Shown: positions 47,449-56,533 of the stretch, piece after piece
How positions within the stretch are numbered: position 1 is the first letter of the stretch
How the letters are laid out: each line of letters opens with the position of its first letter
From: Arthrobacter antioxidans
Lineage (GTDB): Bacteria > Actinomycetota > Actinomycetes > Actinomycetales > Micrococcaceae
Assembly: GCF_023100725.1 (NCBI RefSeq)
Contig: NZ_CP095501.1
Span: forward strand, 930,001 to 994,000
Direction of reading: 5' to 3'
Length of the DNA: 64,000 bases
Notes under the pieces: generated by a model
Told to the model about the DNA's origin: nothing
Databases searched by the model: none
The model's input: the letters and a program-made list of their open reading frames with translations, nothing else
Translations under genes and position numbers: made by a program

Positions 47449-48771
47449 ATGCAGCGTCTCCGCGGAGCGAAACCCCAGCGCGCCTTGCAGCGCGCCGTGA
47501 GCCGCGGTGCTGTGACCCTCCCCGGACCGTCCCCGGTCCGTGCCGCGTCGCCCCGTCCGCTCCGGATGGACGAGCGGTCCGACGTCCCCTATGCCCTGCG
47601 CGTCGCCGCGTCCTGGGCCTGGCGGCTGGGACTCGTCATCGTCGTGGGGGGCGTGCTGGTCTACCTCCTCACCTGGATCTCGGTGCTCGTCATCCCGCTC
47701 ATGGTCGCGGGCCTGTTCGCCGCGCTGCTCCTGCCGCTGAAGATCGCGCTGCACCGCCGGCGCGTCCCGAACGGGCTGGCCGTCGCGATCACGCTCGTCG
47801 GATTCTTCGGCGTCATCGCGGGCGCCCTCCTGCTCGTCGGCCAGCAGCTCACCGTCGGGATGGCGAGCCTGTGGGGCGAAGCCGTCGCGGGGGTGCAGCA
47901 ACTGCTGGACTGGCTGTCCCAGGGGCCCCTGCAGCTCACCGCGACGCAGATCGACTCGTACCTGCAGGACCTCGGGGGCGCGATCCAGAACAACAGCGCC
48001 TCCATCCTCAGCGGCGCCCTCTCCTTCGGGTCCACCGCGGGGCACATCGCCGCGGGGATCTTCCTCACGGTGTTCTCGCTGATCTTCTTCATGCTCGACG
48101 GCCCCGGGATCTGGCGGTTCGTCGTCGGACTCGCGCCGGTCCGCGCCCGGGCGGCGATCGACGGCGCGGGCCGCACGGGGTGGCTGTCCATGGCACGCTA
48201 CGTGCGCGTCCAGATCCTCGTCGCGGGCGTGGACGCCATCGGCATCGCCGTGGGAGCCGCGATCATAGGGGTGCCCCTGGCGCTGCCGCTCGGCGTCCTC
48301 GTGTTCCTCGGCTCGTTCATCCCCGTCGTGGGCGCACTGGCCACCGGCTCCGTCGCCGTCCTGCTCGCGCTCGTCGCCAACGGATGGGTCAACGCCCTGA
48401 TCATGCTCGCGATCGTCCTCTTCGTGCAGCAGGTCGAGGGACATGTGCTCCAGCCGCTCGTCATGGGGCCGGCCGTCTCCCTCCACCCGCTCGCGGTGGT
48501 CCTCGCCGTCGCCGGCGGCACGATCGTGGCCGGGATCCCCGGCGCCCTGTTCTCCGTCCCGATCCTGGCGGTCCTGAACGCATCCGTACGCTACATCTCG
48601 CACAGGGCCTGGGAGCACGACGACGCCGTGCTCCGGCAGGGCTGGCCCCAGGAGGGAGGGTCCGGCATTAGAGGGCCGGTCACGGCGGGGCACGAGCCTT
48701 CGTCGTCACCGGCCAGCACCCCGGACCCGCCCGCCGCCGCGCCAGCCCCCCAGGAAGAGACCTCCCCGTGA
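47449..48771 (+). CDS. AI-2E family transporter (PerM/YdiK type)
   Basis: A 440-residue membrane protein with about eight spans. The core has the family pattern GVLVFLGSFIPVVGALATGSVAVLLALV and QQVEGHVLQPLVMG. It carries a basic N-terminus of about 45 residues and a Pro/Ser-rich tail. Members include exporters and ion antiporters, so the name does not prove autoinducer transport. The ATG follows AAGATT by 5 nt. Its TGA overlaps the GTG of ilvA (GTGA). Confidence 0.86.
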   Translation: MQRLRGAKPQRALQRAVSRGAVTLPGPSPVRAASPRPLRMDERSDVPYALRVAASWAWRLGLVIVVGGVLVYLLTWISVLVIPLMVAGLFAALLLPLKIALHRRRVPNGLAVAITLVGFFGVIAGALLLVGQQLTVGMASLWGEAVAGVQQLLDWLSQGPLQLTATQIDSYLQDLGGAIQNNSASILSGALSFGSTAGHIAAGIFLTVFSLIFFMLDGPGIWRFVVGLAPVRARAAIDGAGRTGWLSMARYVRVQILVAGVDAIGIAVGAAIIGVPLALPLGVLVFLGSFIPVVGALATGSVAVLLALVANGWVNALIMLAIVLFVQQVEGHVLQPLVMGPAVSLHPLAVVLAVAGGTIVAGIPGALFSVPILAVLNASVRYISHRAWEHDDAVLRQGWPQEGGSGIRGPVTAGHEPSSSPASTPDPPAAAPAPQEETSP

Positions 48772-50057
48772 CCGAGCAGACAGCAATGACCACCGGCTTC
48801 GCCACCGACCCCGCCACCGACCTCGCCGTGACCCTCGCCGACGTCGAAGCGGCACACCGGACCCTCGACGGGGTCATCGCCCGCACCCCGATCGAGCAGT
48901 CGCGGGCCCTCGGCCGGCTCACCGGCTCCACCGTGTCCTTCAAGTGCGAGAACCTGCAGCGCGCGGGTTCCTTCAAGGTGCGCGGGGCCTACAACAGGAT
49001 GGCGAAGCTGAGCGACGCCGAACGCGCCCGCGGCGTCGTCGCGGCCTCCGCCGGCAACCATGCGCAGGGCGTGGCGGTGGCGGCGGCGCGGCTGGGCATC
49101 TCGGCCCGCATCTACATGCCCCTCGGCGTCGCCCTGCCGAAGCTCGCCGCGACGCGCGGGCACGGAGCCGAGGTGGTGCTGCACGGCCACAACGTCGACG
49201 AGGCGCTCACCGAGGCCCGGAGGTACGCCGACGAGACCGGTGCCGTGTTCGTGCATCCGTTCGACGACGTGGACGTGGTGGCCGGACAGGGAACCGTCGG
49301 CCTCGAGATCCTCGAGCAGGTGCCCGACGTCGACACGATCCTCATCGGCGTGGGCGGCGGCGGGCTCCTCGCCGGGGTGGCCGTCGCGGTCAAGGCACGC
49401 GCGAAGGAGCTCGGGCGGGATATCCGCATCATCGGCGTGCAGGCGGAGAACGCCGCCGCCTATCCTCCCTCCCTCGCCGCGGACGCCCTCGTGCCCCTCA
49501 CCAAGGTCTCGACCATGGCGGACGGCATCGCCGTCGGCCGGCCGGGCCAGCTGCCCTTCTCGATCATCCGGGAGCTCGTGGACGACGTCGTGACGGTGAG
49601 CGAGGACTCCCTCGCGCGGGCGCTCATCTTCCTGCTGGAACGCTCGAAGATGGTGGTCGAACCGGCCGGCGCCGTCGGTGTGGCGGCCCTCCTCGACGGC
49701 AAGCTGACGGAGGACGGCGCCGATCCGGGCAACACCGTGGTGGTGCTCTCCGGCGGCAACATCGACCCGATGCTCATGCTGAAGGTCATCCAGCGCGGCC
49801 TCGCCGCGGCGGGACGCTACCTCGTGGTGCGCATGCTCCTCGACGACCGTCCTGGCTCGCTCGCGACCATCTCGCGGATCATCGCGGAGTCGGACGCGAA
49901 CGTGACGGGCGTCGACCACACGCGGGTGGGCGGGTCGATCAGCATGGGCGACGTCGCGATCACCATCAACATGGAGACCAAGGGCGACGAGCACTGCGAG
50001 CAGGTCCTCAGCAACCTGCGCGCCGAGGGCTTCCAGCCCGTGGTCGTGCAGGGGTGA
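48768..50057 (+). CDS. ilvA: Threonine ammonia-lyase
   Basis: PLP enzyme converting threonine to 2-oxobutanoate and ammonia. The 429-residue protein has the PLP-Lys motif GSFKVRGAYNRM, the glycine loop GVGGGGLLAG and AGNHAQGVA. A single C-terminal ACT-like domain (VVRMLLDDRPGSLATISRII) places it with the short, catabolic-type enzymes. The GTG overlaps the preceding stop; ATG 48786 is an alternative. Its stop overlaps the rhomboid start. Confidence 0.92.
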   Translation: MTEQTAMTTGFATDPATDLAVTLADVEAAHRTLDGVIARTPIEQSRALGRLTGSTVSFKCENLQRAGSFKVRGAYNRMAKLSDAERARGVVAASAGNHAQGVAVAAARLGISARIYMPLGVALPKLAATRGHGAEVVLHGHNVDEALTEARRYADETGAVFVHPFDDVDVVAGQGTVGLEILEQVPDVDTILIGVGGGGLLAGVAVAVKARAKELGRDIRIIGVQAENAAAYPPSLAADALVPLTKVSTMADGIAVGRPGQLPFSIIRELVDDVVTVSEDSLARALIFLLERSKMVVEPAGAVGVAALLDGKLTEDGADPGNTVVVLSGGNIDPMLMLKVIQRGLAAAGRYLVVRMLLDDRPGSLATISRIIAESDANVTGVDHTRVGGSISMGDVAITINMETKGDEHCEQVLSNLRAEGFQPVVVQG

Positions 50058-50668
50058 GGTCCCGGGCCGTGCACCCCCTCGCCCGGCGGGCGCAGACCGG
50101 ACTGATCACCGTCGTCGGCCTGGTCGCCGCGATGTGGGCGGTGTTCCTGCTCGACGCCGTGCTCGGGAACATGCTCGTGAGGACCCTCGGGATCGCCCCC
50201 CGCAGCGTGGACGGGCTCGACGGTGTGGTCTTCGCGCCCCTGCTGCACGGCGGGGTCCAGCACCTGGCCAGCAACACCCTGCCCCTGCTGGTCCTCGGGT
50301 TCCTCGCCTTCCTGGAGGGTGCGCGGCGGTTCGCCGCGGCGGTCGGCATCTGCTGGCTCGCCTCCGGCATCGGCACCTGGCTGTTCGGGGGCGGGCTCAC
50401 CATCGGCGCCTCGGGCGTGGTGTTCGGCCTCTTCACCTACCTGATCACGCGCGGCTTCTACAACCGGGACTGGAAGCAGATCCTGCTCGCCGTCGTCCTG
50501 TTCGTCGCCTACGGGTCCATCCTGTGGGGCGTCCTGCCCACGGCCGGCACGAACATCTCCTGGCAGGCGCACCTCTTCGGGGCGCTCGGGGGGATCCTCG
50601 CCGCGTTCGTGCTCAAACGGAAGCGGCCCGCCCCCGGGAGGGCGGACCGCTTCGGGACCGGCGCGTAG
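50054..50668 (+). CDS. Rhomboid family intramembrane serine protease
   Basis: A 204-residue membrane protein with about six spans. The catalytic serine lies in GASGVVFGLF and the partner histidine in SWQAHLFGALGG, the two rhomboid signatures; LLHGGVQHLASN gives the conserved His and Asn of the second span. The GTG at 50054 overlaps the ilvA stop (GTGA); GTG 50069, five codons on, is an alternative with GAGG upstream. Substrates are unknown. Confidence 0.85.
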   Translation: MRSRAVHPLARRAQTGLITVVGLVAAMWAVFLLDAVLGNMLVRTLGIAPRSVDGLDGVVFAPLLHGGVQHLASNTLPLLVLGFLAFLEGARRFAAAVGICWLASGIGTWLFGGGLTIGASGVVFGLFTYLITRGFYNRDWKQILLAVVLFVAYGSILWGVLPTAGTNISWQAHLFGALGGILAAFVLKRKRPAPGRADRFGTGA

Positions 50669-50675
50669 CCGGCGG

Positions 50676-50697
50676 GTGGGCTGACGGGTCAGCCCAC
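50676..50697. terminator. Bidirectional terminator between rhomboid gene and greA
   Basis: GTGGGCTGA (50676-50684) pairs with TCAGCCCAC (50689-50697) with loop CGGG. It overlaps the greA stop codon. Confidence 0.65.
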
Positions 50698-51183
50698 GTA
50701 CGGGGTGGCCGAGATGATCTCGACGGTGATCTCCTTGCCGTTCGGTGCCACGTAGGTGACGGTGTCGCCGGCCTTCGTCCCCTGGATGGCGGCGCCCAGG
50801 GGCGACTTCTCGCTGTAGACGTCGATGTCCGTGTCACCGGCCACCTCACGGCTGCCCAGGAGGAAGTTCTCGACGTCGCCCGCGATCTTCGCGGACACCA
50901 TCATGCCCGGCTCGACGACGCCGTCGTCCGCCGGCGACTCGCCGACATGTGCGTTCTCCAGCAGGTGCGTGAGCTGGCGGATCCGGGCCTCGGCCTTGCC
51001 CTGCTCCTCCTTGGCGGCGTGGTAGCCGCCGTTCTCCTTGAGGTCGCCCTCGGAGCGGGCCTGCTCGATGCGGGCGACGATCTCGGTGCGACCCGGACCG
51101 GACAGGTGGTCCAGTTCGGTCTTGAGCCGGTTGTAGGACTCCTGCGTGAGCCAGGCGGCGATGGGAACGCTGTTCGTGGACAC
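50689..51183 (-). CDS. greA: Transcription elongation factor GreA
   Basis: GreA helps stalled RNA polymerase cleave backtracked RNA. The 164-residue protein has the N-terminal coiled-coil with the acidic tip EGDLKENGGYHAAKEEQ and the C-terminal FKBP-like domain ending SPLGAAIQGTKAGDTVTY. The start is a GTG with GAAGGAG about 8 nt upstream. Upstream lies DUF4307 in the same direction, with a promoter between. Confidence 0.95.
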   Translation of the reverse strand: MSTNSVPIAAWLTQESYNRLKTELDHLSGPGRTEIVARIEQARSEGDLKENGGYHAAKEEQGKAEARIRQLTHLLENAHVGESPADDGVVEPGMMVSAKIAGDVENFLLGSREVAGDTDIDVYSEKSPLGAAIQGTKAGDTVTYVAPNGKEITVEIISATPYVG

Positions 51184-51346
51184 GGGATAACTCCTTCAGT
51201 ACGGCCGCCACCAGGACGGCGGGGCTCATGGTCACTCGACGGGCCGGCATTGCAGCCTTGTGTCACCGGCAAGCAAACACCCCGCCTCGTGGGACCGGGT
51301 GGCCGGTACGCCGGTGAAGCGGGGCGATACGTATCCCCTCATTCTA
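51184..51346 (-). promoter_or_regulatory. greA promoter and long leader
   Basis: TAGAAT (minus, 51346-51341) is a likely -10, which would give a leader of about 150 nt. The leader contains complementary CCCCGC/GCGGGG segments that could fold. No known riboswitch pattern is recognised. Confidence 0.4.
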
Positions 51347-51387
51347 GAGGGGGGAGGGCCAGAACCCAAGCAGTCCGGCCGGCCGGC

Positions 51388-51822
51388 TCAGTCCTCCACG
51401 ATCCAGCAGGCGTTGACACCGCCGGACACGCCGGGCGAATCGAGGCGGACATCGGTCCGGTGGGCCGTGGTGCCGCCGTCGTTGGCGCCCTCCTCGTCGC
51501 CGTTCGGGCCGATGGTCACGACCCTCCACCCGACCACCGCATAGTTCTCGCTCAGCACCTGCACGGCGCACTGCGCGGTCGCCGAGCGGTCCTTCGTCAC
51601 CTCGAAATCGACGCTCGCCAGCTCGTCCGAGGCGAGGGAGAAGCCGACGTCCTTCGAGGAGACGGGAGGGCTGCCGGTGGTGAGGGCGACGGCGGCGATC
51701 GCCGCCACGGCGGCGAGGACCACTGCGACGACCAGCAACCGGACCCGGCCCATCGGCTTCCTCGGCTTGGGGGTGCCGTAGCGATTGGCTACTCTGGGTG
51801 TTGGCGTTTCGGCGGAGCTCAC
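51388..51822 (-). CDS. DUF4307 domain-containing protein
   Basis: A 144-residue protein with one membrane span (about 26-48) and an extracellular domain containing two cysteines (AQCAVQVL and NACWIVED). This matches the actinobacterial DUF4307 family, commonly found beside mca and greA as here. Function unknown. The GTG start follows TAAAAT (51834-51829) by 6 nt, so it is probably leaderless. Confidence 0.82.
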   Translation of the reverse strand: MSSAETPTPRVANRYGTPKPRKPMGRVRLLVVAVVLAAVAAIAAVALTTGSPPVSSKDVGFSLASDELASVDFEVTKDRSATAQCAVQVLSENYAVVGWRVVTIGPNGDEEGANDGGTTAHRTDVRLDSPGVSGGVNACWIVED

Positions 51823-51902
51823 GCTCCCATTTTACCGTCCGTCGACGGCGGCCCCCTCCGGCCGCTCCCACCCGAACCTCCCCGACAAGCCAGGAGCGCG
51901 TG

Positions 51903-52826
51903 TTGCCACCCCAGGATCAGCCCGGCGAGTCCCGCGAGGGCCTCCGCCTCCTCGCCGTCCACGCCCACCCGGACGACGAGTCGAGCAAGGGTGCGGCCAC
52001 CATGGCCGGCTACGTGGCGGCCGGAGCCGAGGTGATGGTCGCGACGTGCACCGGGGGTGAGCGCGGCGACATCCTGAACGCGGCGATGAACGAGGACCCA
52101 CACGGCAGGCGCGACCTCCCGGGCCTCCGCCGGCTCGAGATGGCCCGCGCCGCCGCCGAGCTCGGCGTCCGGCACCGGTGGCTCGGCTTCGAGGACTCCG
52201 GGCTGCCCGAGGGCGACCCCCTGCCCGACCTGCCGGCGGGGTGCTTCGCCCTGCAGCCGCTCGAGCGGGCGGCCGCGCCGCTCGTGAAGCTCGTCCGCGA
52301 GTTCCGCCCCCACGTGATCATCAGCTACGACGAGAACGGCGGCTACCCGCACCCCGACCACATCATGGCCCACCGCGTGGCCGTCGAGGCGTTCGAGGCC
52401 GCAGCCGACCCCGGGCGCTACGCCGGGACGGGGGAGGCGTGGAGCGCATCGAAGCTCTACTACGACCGCGCGTTCAACCCGGAGCGCTTCCGCGCCCTGC
52501 ACTTCGCCCTCGAGGAGGCCGGCCTGCAGTCACCGTATGCCGAGCGCATCGCACAGTGGCTCGAGTCGGACGCCGAGGGGCACCAGCCGCCCGCCCCCAC
52601 CCACGCGACGACCACGCAGATCCACTGCGCGGACTTCTTCGGGCACCGTGAGCGGGCGCTCCTCGCGCATCGTACGCAGGTGGACCCCGACGGGTTCTTC
52701 TTCGCCGTGTCGATCGAGATGCAGCAGAAGGTGTGGCCGTGGGAGGACTACTCGCTCATCGCCTCGAGGGTGGACTCGGAGCTGCCCGAACACGACTTCT
52801 TCGCCGGGATCACCGCCGACGCCTAG
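51903..52826 (+). CDS. mca: Mycothiol S-conjugate amidase
   Basis: A zinc amidase that cleaves mycothiol adducts so toxins leave as mercapturic acids. The 307-residue protein has the metal motif AVHAHPDDESSKG, TCTGGERGDI and HPDHIMAHRVAVEAF. These fit Mca rather than the deacetylase MshB, mainly from DESSKGA and the length. The start is taken as the TTG at 51903 with AGGAG 6 nt upstream; GTG 51900 is too close to it. It is divergent from DUF4307. Confidence 0.9.
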   Translation: MPPQDQPGESREGLRLLAVHAHPDDESSKGAATMAGYVAAGAEVMVATCTGGERGDILNAAMNEDPHGRRDLPGLRRLEMARAAAELGVRHRWLGFEDSGLPEGDPLPDLPAGCFALQPLERAAAPLVKLVREFRPHVIISYDENGGYPHPDHIMAHRVAVEAFEAAADPGRYAGTGEAWSASKLYYDRAFNPERFRALHFALEEAGLQSPYAERIAQWLESDAEGHQPPAPTHATTTQIHCADFFGHRERALLAHRTQVDPDGFFFAVSIEMQQKVWPWEDYSLIASRVDSELPEHDFFAGITADA

Positions 52827-52919
52827 GACCCCTCCCGGTCCATGGGCCAGTTCTATCCCGCGTAGAATTGCTCGCGGCGGTCACCGTGATCCGCTGCGAG
52901 CTTCGAAAGTGGTGCCTGC

Positions 52920-53324
52920 GTGTTCCTTGACCTCAGCCTGGCTGCAACGACGATGACGCCGTCGGGCGATCCGACGCTGAAACCGGGCCTGGACCCCGCG
53001 TCCGTGACGCCCGGCACCCTCGGATTCCTGGCGACGCTCTTCGTCGTCGTGCTGGTGATCCTCCTCATCCGCGACATGACCAAGCGCATCCGCCGCGTCC
53101 GCTACACCGCGGAGGTGGACCAGGCGCGCGCCCAGCGCGAGGCCGCCGCCGATCCGGACGGTACCGATCCGGACGGTACCGATCCGGACGGTACCGATCC
53201 GGACGGTACCGATCCGGACGGTGCTGCCGACGGCGTTGCCGATGTCCCCCGGCCCGGTGCGCCGGGCCCGGACGACGCCGGGCGGCCCATGCCCGGCGGC
53301 AAGCACGGTCCGGACAACCGCTAG
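52920..53324 (+). CDS. Small membrane protein with DPDGT repeats
   Basis: A 134-residue protein with one hydrophobic segment (about 34-51), a basic stretch (KRIRRVRYT) and an acidic, Pro/Gly-rich tail containing four DPDGT units and one DPDGA. I recognise no enzymatic domain. TAGAAT at 52863-52868 may be the -10. The GTG start is weakly supported. It converges on the hemolysin III gene. Confidence 0.65.
   Translation: MFLDLSLAATTMTPSGDPTLKPGLDPASVTPGTLGFLATLFVVVLVILLIRDMTKRIRRVRYTAEVDQARAQREAAADPDGTDPDGTDPDGTDPDGTDPDGAADGVADVPRPGAPGPDDAGRPMPGGKHGPDNR
53151..53225 (+). repeat. 15-bp tandem repeat, five units
   Basis: GATCCGGACGGTACC is repeated head to tail from 53151. Four units are identical and the fifth diverges at its end. 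The unit is five codons, so changes in copy number keep the frame. Confidence 0.97.
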
Positions 53325-53334
53325 GTCGCGACGG

Positions 53335-54087
53335 CTAGGCCGGGACGGGGTCCAGGACGGCCAGCATGATCGCGATGAAGTGCGCGGCGAAGGCCGCCAC
53401 GGTGAAGGCGTGGAAGAGCTCGTGGAAGCCGAACACGCGCAGCGAGAAGTTGGGACGCTTGATCCCGTAGAACACGGCGCCCGCGATGTAGAGCGCGCCG
53501 CCCACGCAGATGAGGACGGCCGCGGCGACGTCGGCCCGGAAGAAGTCGGGCAGGTAGAACACCGAGGCGAGGCCCAGCGCCACGTAGATCGGGACGTACA
53601 GCCACCGCGGGGCATCGACCCAGAAGTTGCGGAACAGCACGCCGGCGATCGCGCCGCCCCAGATGATCCACAGCAGGGTCTCGGCCTTCCCGCGCTCCAG
53701 CAGTGCCCAGGCGAGCGGTGTGTAGGACCCGGCGATGACCAGCATGATGTTGGTGTGGTCGAGGCGTTTCAGCACCGCCTTCACCCGGGGGCTCCAGTTC
53801 CCGCGGTGGTAGACGGCGCTCACGCCGAAGAGCAGGACGCCGGTGAAGGCGTAGATGGCGGAGGTGATCCTCAGCGCCGGCGTGGGCGCGAGCGCCACGA
53901 GGACGATCCCGGCCGCGACCGCCAGCGGGGTCGCGACGGCATGGATCCAGCCCCGCCACAGCGGCTTGGCGGCCATGGCGTCCGCGAGGGGTCCCGCCAT
54001 CGAACCGACCGTGTCCTCGAACGCCGCGACACGGCTGCCGGCGGAGTCCGAGGGGCGGGAGCGGGGGGCCTGGTCGCGCGGGGTCAT
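53335..54087 (-). CDS. Hemolysin III / PAQR family membrane protein
   Basis: A 250-residue protein with seven hydrophobic segments. Family motifs are SAVYHRGNW, LDHTNIMLVIAGSYTP and FGFHELFHAFTVAAF with the conserved His residues. The function of bacterial members is uncertain despite the name. The ATG at 54087 follows TAGAAT (54100-54095) by 7 nt, so it is probably leaderless and the longer open frame is rejected. Confidence 0.88.
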   Translation of the reverse strand: MTPRDQAPRSRPSDSAGSRVAAFEDTVGSMAGPLADAMAAKPLWRGWIHAVATPLAVAAGIVLVALAPTPALRITSAIYAFTGVLLFGVSAVYHRGNWSPRVKAVLKRLDHTNIMLVIAGSYTPLAWALLERGKAETLLWIIWGGAIAGVLFRNFWVDAPRWLYVPIYVALGLASVFYLPDFFRADVAAAVLICVGGALYIAGAVFYGIKRPNFSLRVFGFHELFHAFTVAAFAAHFIAIMLAVLDPVPA

Positions 54088-54205
54088 AGCCCGGATTCTA
54101 GCCCACGGCGGCACCCGCGGACGGCGGCCGGCGACGCGTCCGCAACACCTCGACGGCGGCCATGCAGCCCTTTATAAGGCGACTGCCGGTACGGTAGAAC
54201 GAGGT

Positions 54206-54286
54206 ATGCGCACAGCGCCGGGTGGTCCGGTGCGACGGAGTTCCGGACCGCCGGAGCGTGGATCCAGGAGGTGTTGCCCGGCGTGA
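54206..54286 (+). CDS. Possible 26-codon upstream ORF overlapping uppS
   Basis: An ATG 5 nt after TAGAAC opens a 26-codon frame rich in Arg, Pro and Ser, ending Cys-Cys-Pro-Ala. Its TGA overlaps the uppS GTG (GTGA), and its tandem AGG AGG Arg codons serve as the uppS ribosome site. It could be a leaderless leader peptide. Short overlaps of this kind also arise by chance in GC-rich DNA. Confidence 0.3.
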   Translation: MRTAPGGPVRRSSGPPERGSRRCCPA

Positions 54287-55050
54287 CGTGGAAGTTCCCC
54301 GAAGTCGGCTACAGCGTCTACGAGCGCAGGCTGCAGCGCAACCTCGCGCCCGAGCGCATCCCCCACCACATCGGCGTCATGGTGGACGGGAACCGTCGGT
54401 GGGCGAAGCTCGCGGGCGCCCCGACGAGCCACGGCCACCAGGCCGGCGCGGACAAGATCCACGAGTTCCTCGGCTGGTGCGAGGAGCTCGGCGTGGATGT
54501 GGTCACGCTCTACATGCTCTCCACCGACAACATGGGCCGGCCCCAGGAGGAGATCGACCAGCTCCTCGACATCATCGCCAATACCCTGGACCGGCTGGGC
54601 GAAAGCAACCGGGTTCGGGTGCAGCCCGTCGGAGCCCTCGACCTGCTGCCGGAGGACCTCAGCGGCAAGCTCGTGGACCTCGCCGCCTCCACGGAGAAGA
54701 TCGACGGGATCCACGTCAACGTCGCGGTCGGCTACGGGGGGCGCCGTGAGATCGTCGACGCCGTCAAGGAGCTCATGCGGGACGCCGCAGCCCGGGGGAC
54801 GTCACTGGAGACGCTCGCCGAGGAGCTCACGGACGAGCACATCTCCTCCCGCCTCTACACGCGCGGCCAGCAGGACCCGGACCTCGTCATCCGCACCTCC
54901 GGCGAGCAGCGGCTCTCCGGCTTCCTCATGTGGCAGAGCGCGTACAGCGAGTTCTACTTCTGCGAGGCCCTCTGGCCCGATTTCCGCCGCGTGGACTTCC
55001 TGCGCGCCCTGCGCGACTTCGGCCGACGCCAGCGCCGTTTCGGTTCCTGA
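54283..55050 (+). CDS. uppS: Isoprenyl transferase (cis-prenyl diphosphate synthase)
   Basis: Condenses isopentenyl diphosphate units into a cis-polyprenyl diphosphate used as glycan carrier. The 255-residue protein has HIGVMVDGNRRWAK with the catalytic Asp, and the C-terminal DPDLVIRTSGEQRLSGFLMWQ and EFYFCEALWPDF. AGGAGG at 54267-54272 supports GTG 54283; GTG 54271 and TTG 54274 lie on top of that site. Chain length (decaprenyl or shorter) cannot be judged. Confidence 0.92.
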   Translation: MTWKFPEVGYSVYERRLQRNLAPERIPHHIGVMVDGNRRWAKLAGAPTSHGHQAGADKIHEFLGWCEELGVDVVTLYMLSTDNMGRPQEEIDQLLDIIANTLDRLGESNRVRVQPVGALDLLPEDLSGKLVDLAASTEKIDGIHVNVAVGYGGRREIVDAVKELMRDAAARGTSLETLAEELTDEHISSRLYTRGQQDPDLVIRTSGEQRLSGFLMWQSAYSEFYFCEALWPDFRRVDFLRALRDFGRRQRRFGS

Positions 55051-55200
55051 GGGTTAACCGTCCGTTCACCACGGACACGGCGGCTCCGGCGCGCGCCGTC
55101 CGGACGGGAGGCGTAGGGTCGAGCCATCGACCCGGGTCCGGATCCGTGCCCGCGTCAACCCTACGACGTCGGGGTGGGTCCACCCCGGAGCGGAGTCCAC

Positions 55201-56532
55201 ATGGCCACCAGCACCACCGCACCATCGCCTGCTGTATCGCCCCACCGTCGCAGCTACGTCGTCGACACCTCGGTCCTGCTGTCGGACCCCCGCGCCATCC
55301 TGCGGTTCGACGAGCACGAGGTGGTCCTGCCGGTCGTCGTGATCTCCGAACTCGAGGGCAAGCGGCACGATCCCGAGCTCGGGTACTTCGCGCGGAAGGC
55401 GCTCGGGCTGCTGGACGACCTGCGGGTGGCCCACGGCGGCCTCGACCGGGACGTCCCCCTCGGGGACGAGGGCGGTACGCTGCGCGTCGAGCTGAACCAT
55501 GTCTCCCCGGACGTGCTCCCGGTCGGGTTCCGGAGCGGTGACAACGATGCGCGCATCCTGGCGGTCGCGAAGTCCCTCGCCGTCGGCGGGCGGGATGTCA
55601 CGGTGGTCTCGAAGGACCTGCCGCTGCGCCTCAAGGCCTCCGCGATGGGCCTGAAGGCCGAGGAGTACCGCAGCGAGTTCGTCCGGGATTCCGGCTGGAC
55701 GGGCGTGGTGGAACTCGACGCCACCGTCGAGGAGGTCGACACGCTCTACCGCCACGAGGCCGTGTTCACGCCGGCCGCGGCCGAGCAGCCGGTCAACACC
55801 GGCGTCATCCTGCTCTCGCCGCGCGGTTCCGCGCTGGGGCGGGTGGGGGCGGACAAGCACGTCCGCCTGGTGCGGGGCGACCGCGACGTCTTCGGGCTGC
55901 ACGGCCGCTCCGCCGAGCAGCGCCTGGCCATCGACCTCCTGCTCGATCCCGAGGTGGGGATCGTCTCGCTCGGCGGACGCGCCGGCACCGGCAAGTCCGC
56001 CCTCGCCCTGTGCGCGGGGCTCGAGGCCGTGCTCGAACGCCGGGAGCACCGCAAGGTGGTGGTCTTCCGGCCGCTCTACGCCGTGGGCGGCCAGGAACTC
56101 GGCTACCTGCCCGGCGGCGAGAACGAGAAGATGAACCCCTGGGCGCAGGCGGTCTTCGACACCCTCGGTGCGATCGTGTCGCAGGAGGTCGTCGAGGAGG
56201 TCCTGGACCGCGGCATGCTGGAGGTCCTGCCGCTCACCCACATCCGTGGCCGGAGCCTGCACGACTCCTTCGTCATCGTCGACGAGGCGCAGTCCCTCGA
56301 GAAGAACGTGCTCCTGACGGTCATGAGCCGCATCGGGCAGAATTCCAGGATCGTCCTCACGCACGATGTCGCCCAGCGTGACAACCTGCGCGTGGGACGC
56401 CACGACGGCATCGCGGCCGTCGTCGAGATCCTCAAGGGGCACCCCCTGTTCGGGCATGTGACCCTCACGCGGTCCGAGCGCTCGCCCATCGCTGCCCTCG
56501 TGACGGACCTGCTGGAGGGCGCGGAGATCTAG
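55201..56532 (+). CDS. PIN domain plus PhoH-like ATPase
   Basis: A 443-residue fusion. The N-terminal PIN nuclease domain (about 17-150) has acidic residues in [18 protein letters not shown] and [10 protein letters not shown]. The C-terminal PhoH ATPase has Walker [30 protein letters not shown] and Walker [15 protein letters not shown]. Such PhoH2 proteins are reported as RNA helicase/RNase enzymes. The ATG at 55201 is chosen over a GTG 9 codons upstream. TAGGGT at about 55116 may be its -10. Confidence 0.9.
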   Translation: MATSTTAPSPAVSPHRRSYVVDTSVLLSDPRAILRFDEHEVVLPVVVISELEGKRHDPELGYFARKALGLLDDLRVAHGGLDRDVPLGDEGGTLRVELNHVSPDVLPVGFRSGDNDARILAVAKSLAVGGRDVTVVSKDLPLRLKASAMGLKAEEYRSEFVRDSGWTGVVELDATVEEVDTLYRHEAVFTPAAAEQPVNTGVILLSPRGSALGRVGADKHVRLVRGDRDVFGLHGRSAEQRLAIDLLLDPEVGIVSLGGRAGTGKSALALCAGLEAVLERREHRKVVVFRPLYAVGGQELGYLPGGENEKMNPWAQAVFDTLGAIVSQEVVEEVLDRGMLEVLPLTHIRGRSLHDSFVIVDEAQSLEKNVLLTVMSRIGQNSRIVLTHDVAQRDNLRVGRHDGIAAVVEILKGHPLFGHVTLTRSERSPIAALVTDLLEGAEI

Positions 56533-56533
56533 G

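Noticed and set aside
53151..53225. Tandem repeat considered as a CRISPR array
   Set aside because: Units are contiguous with no spacers and lie in a coding frame; no cas genes are nearby.
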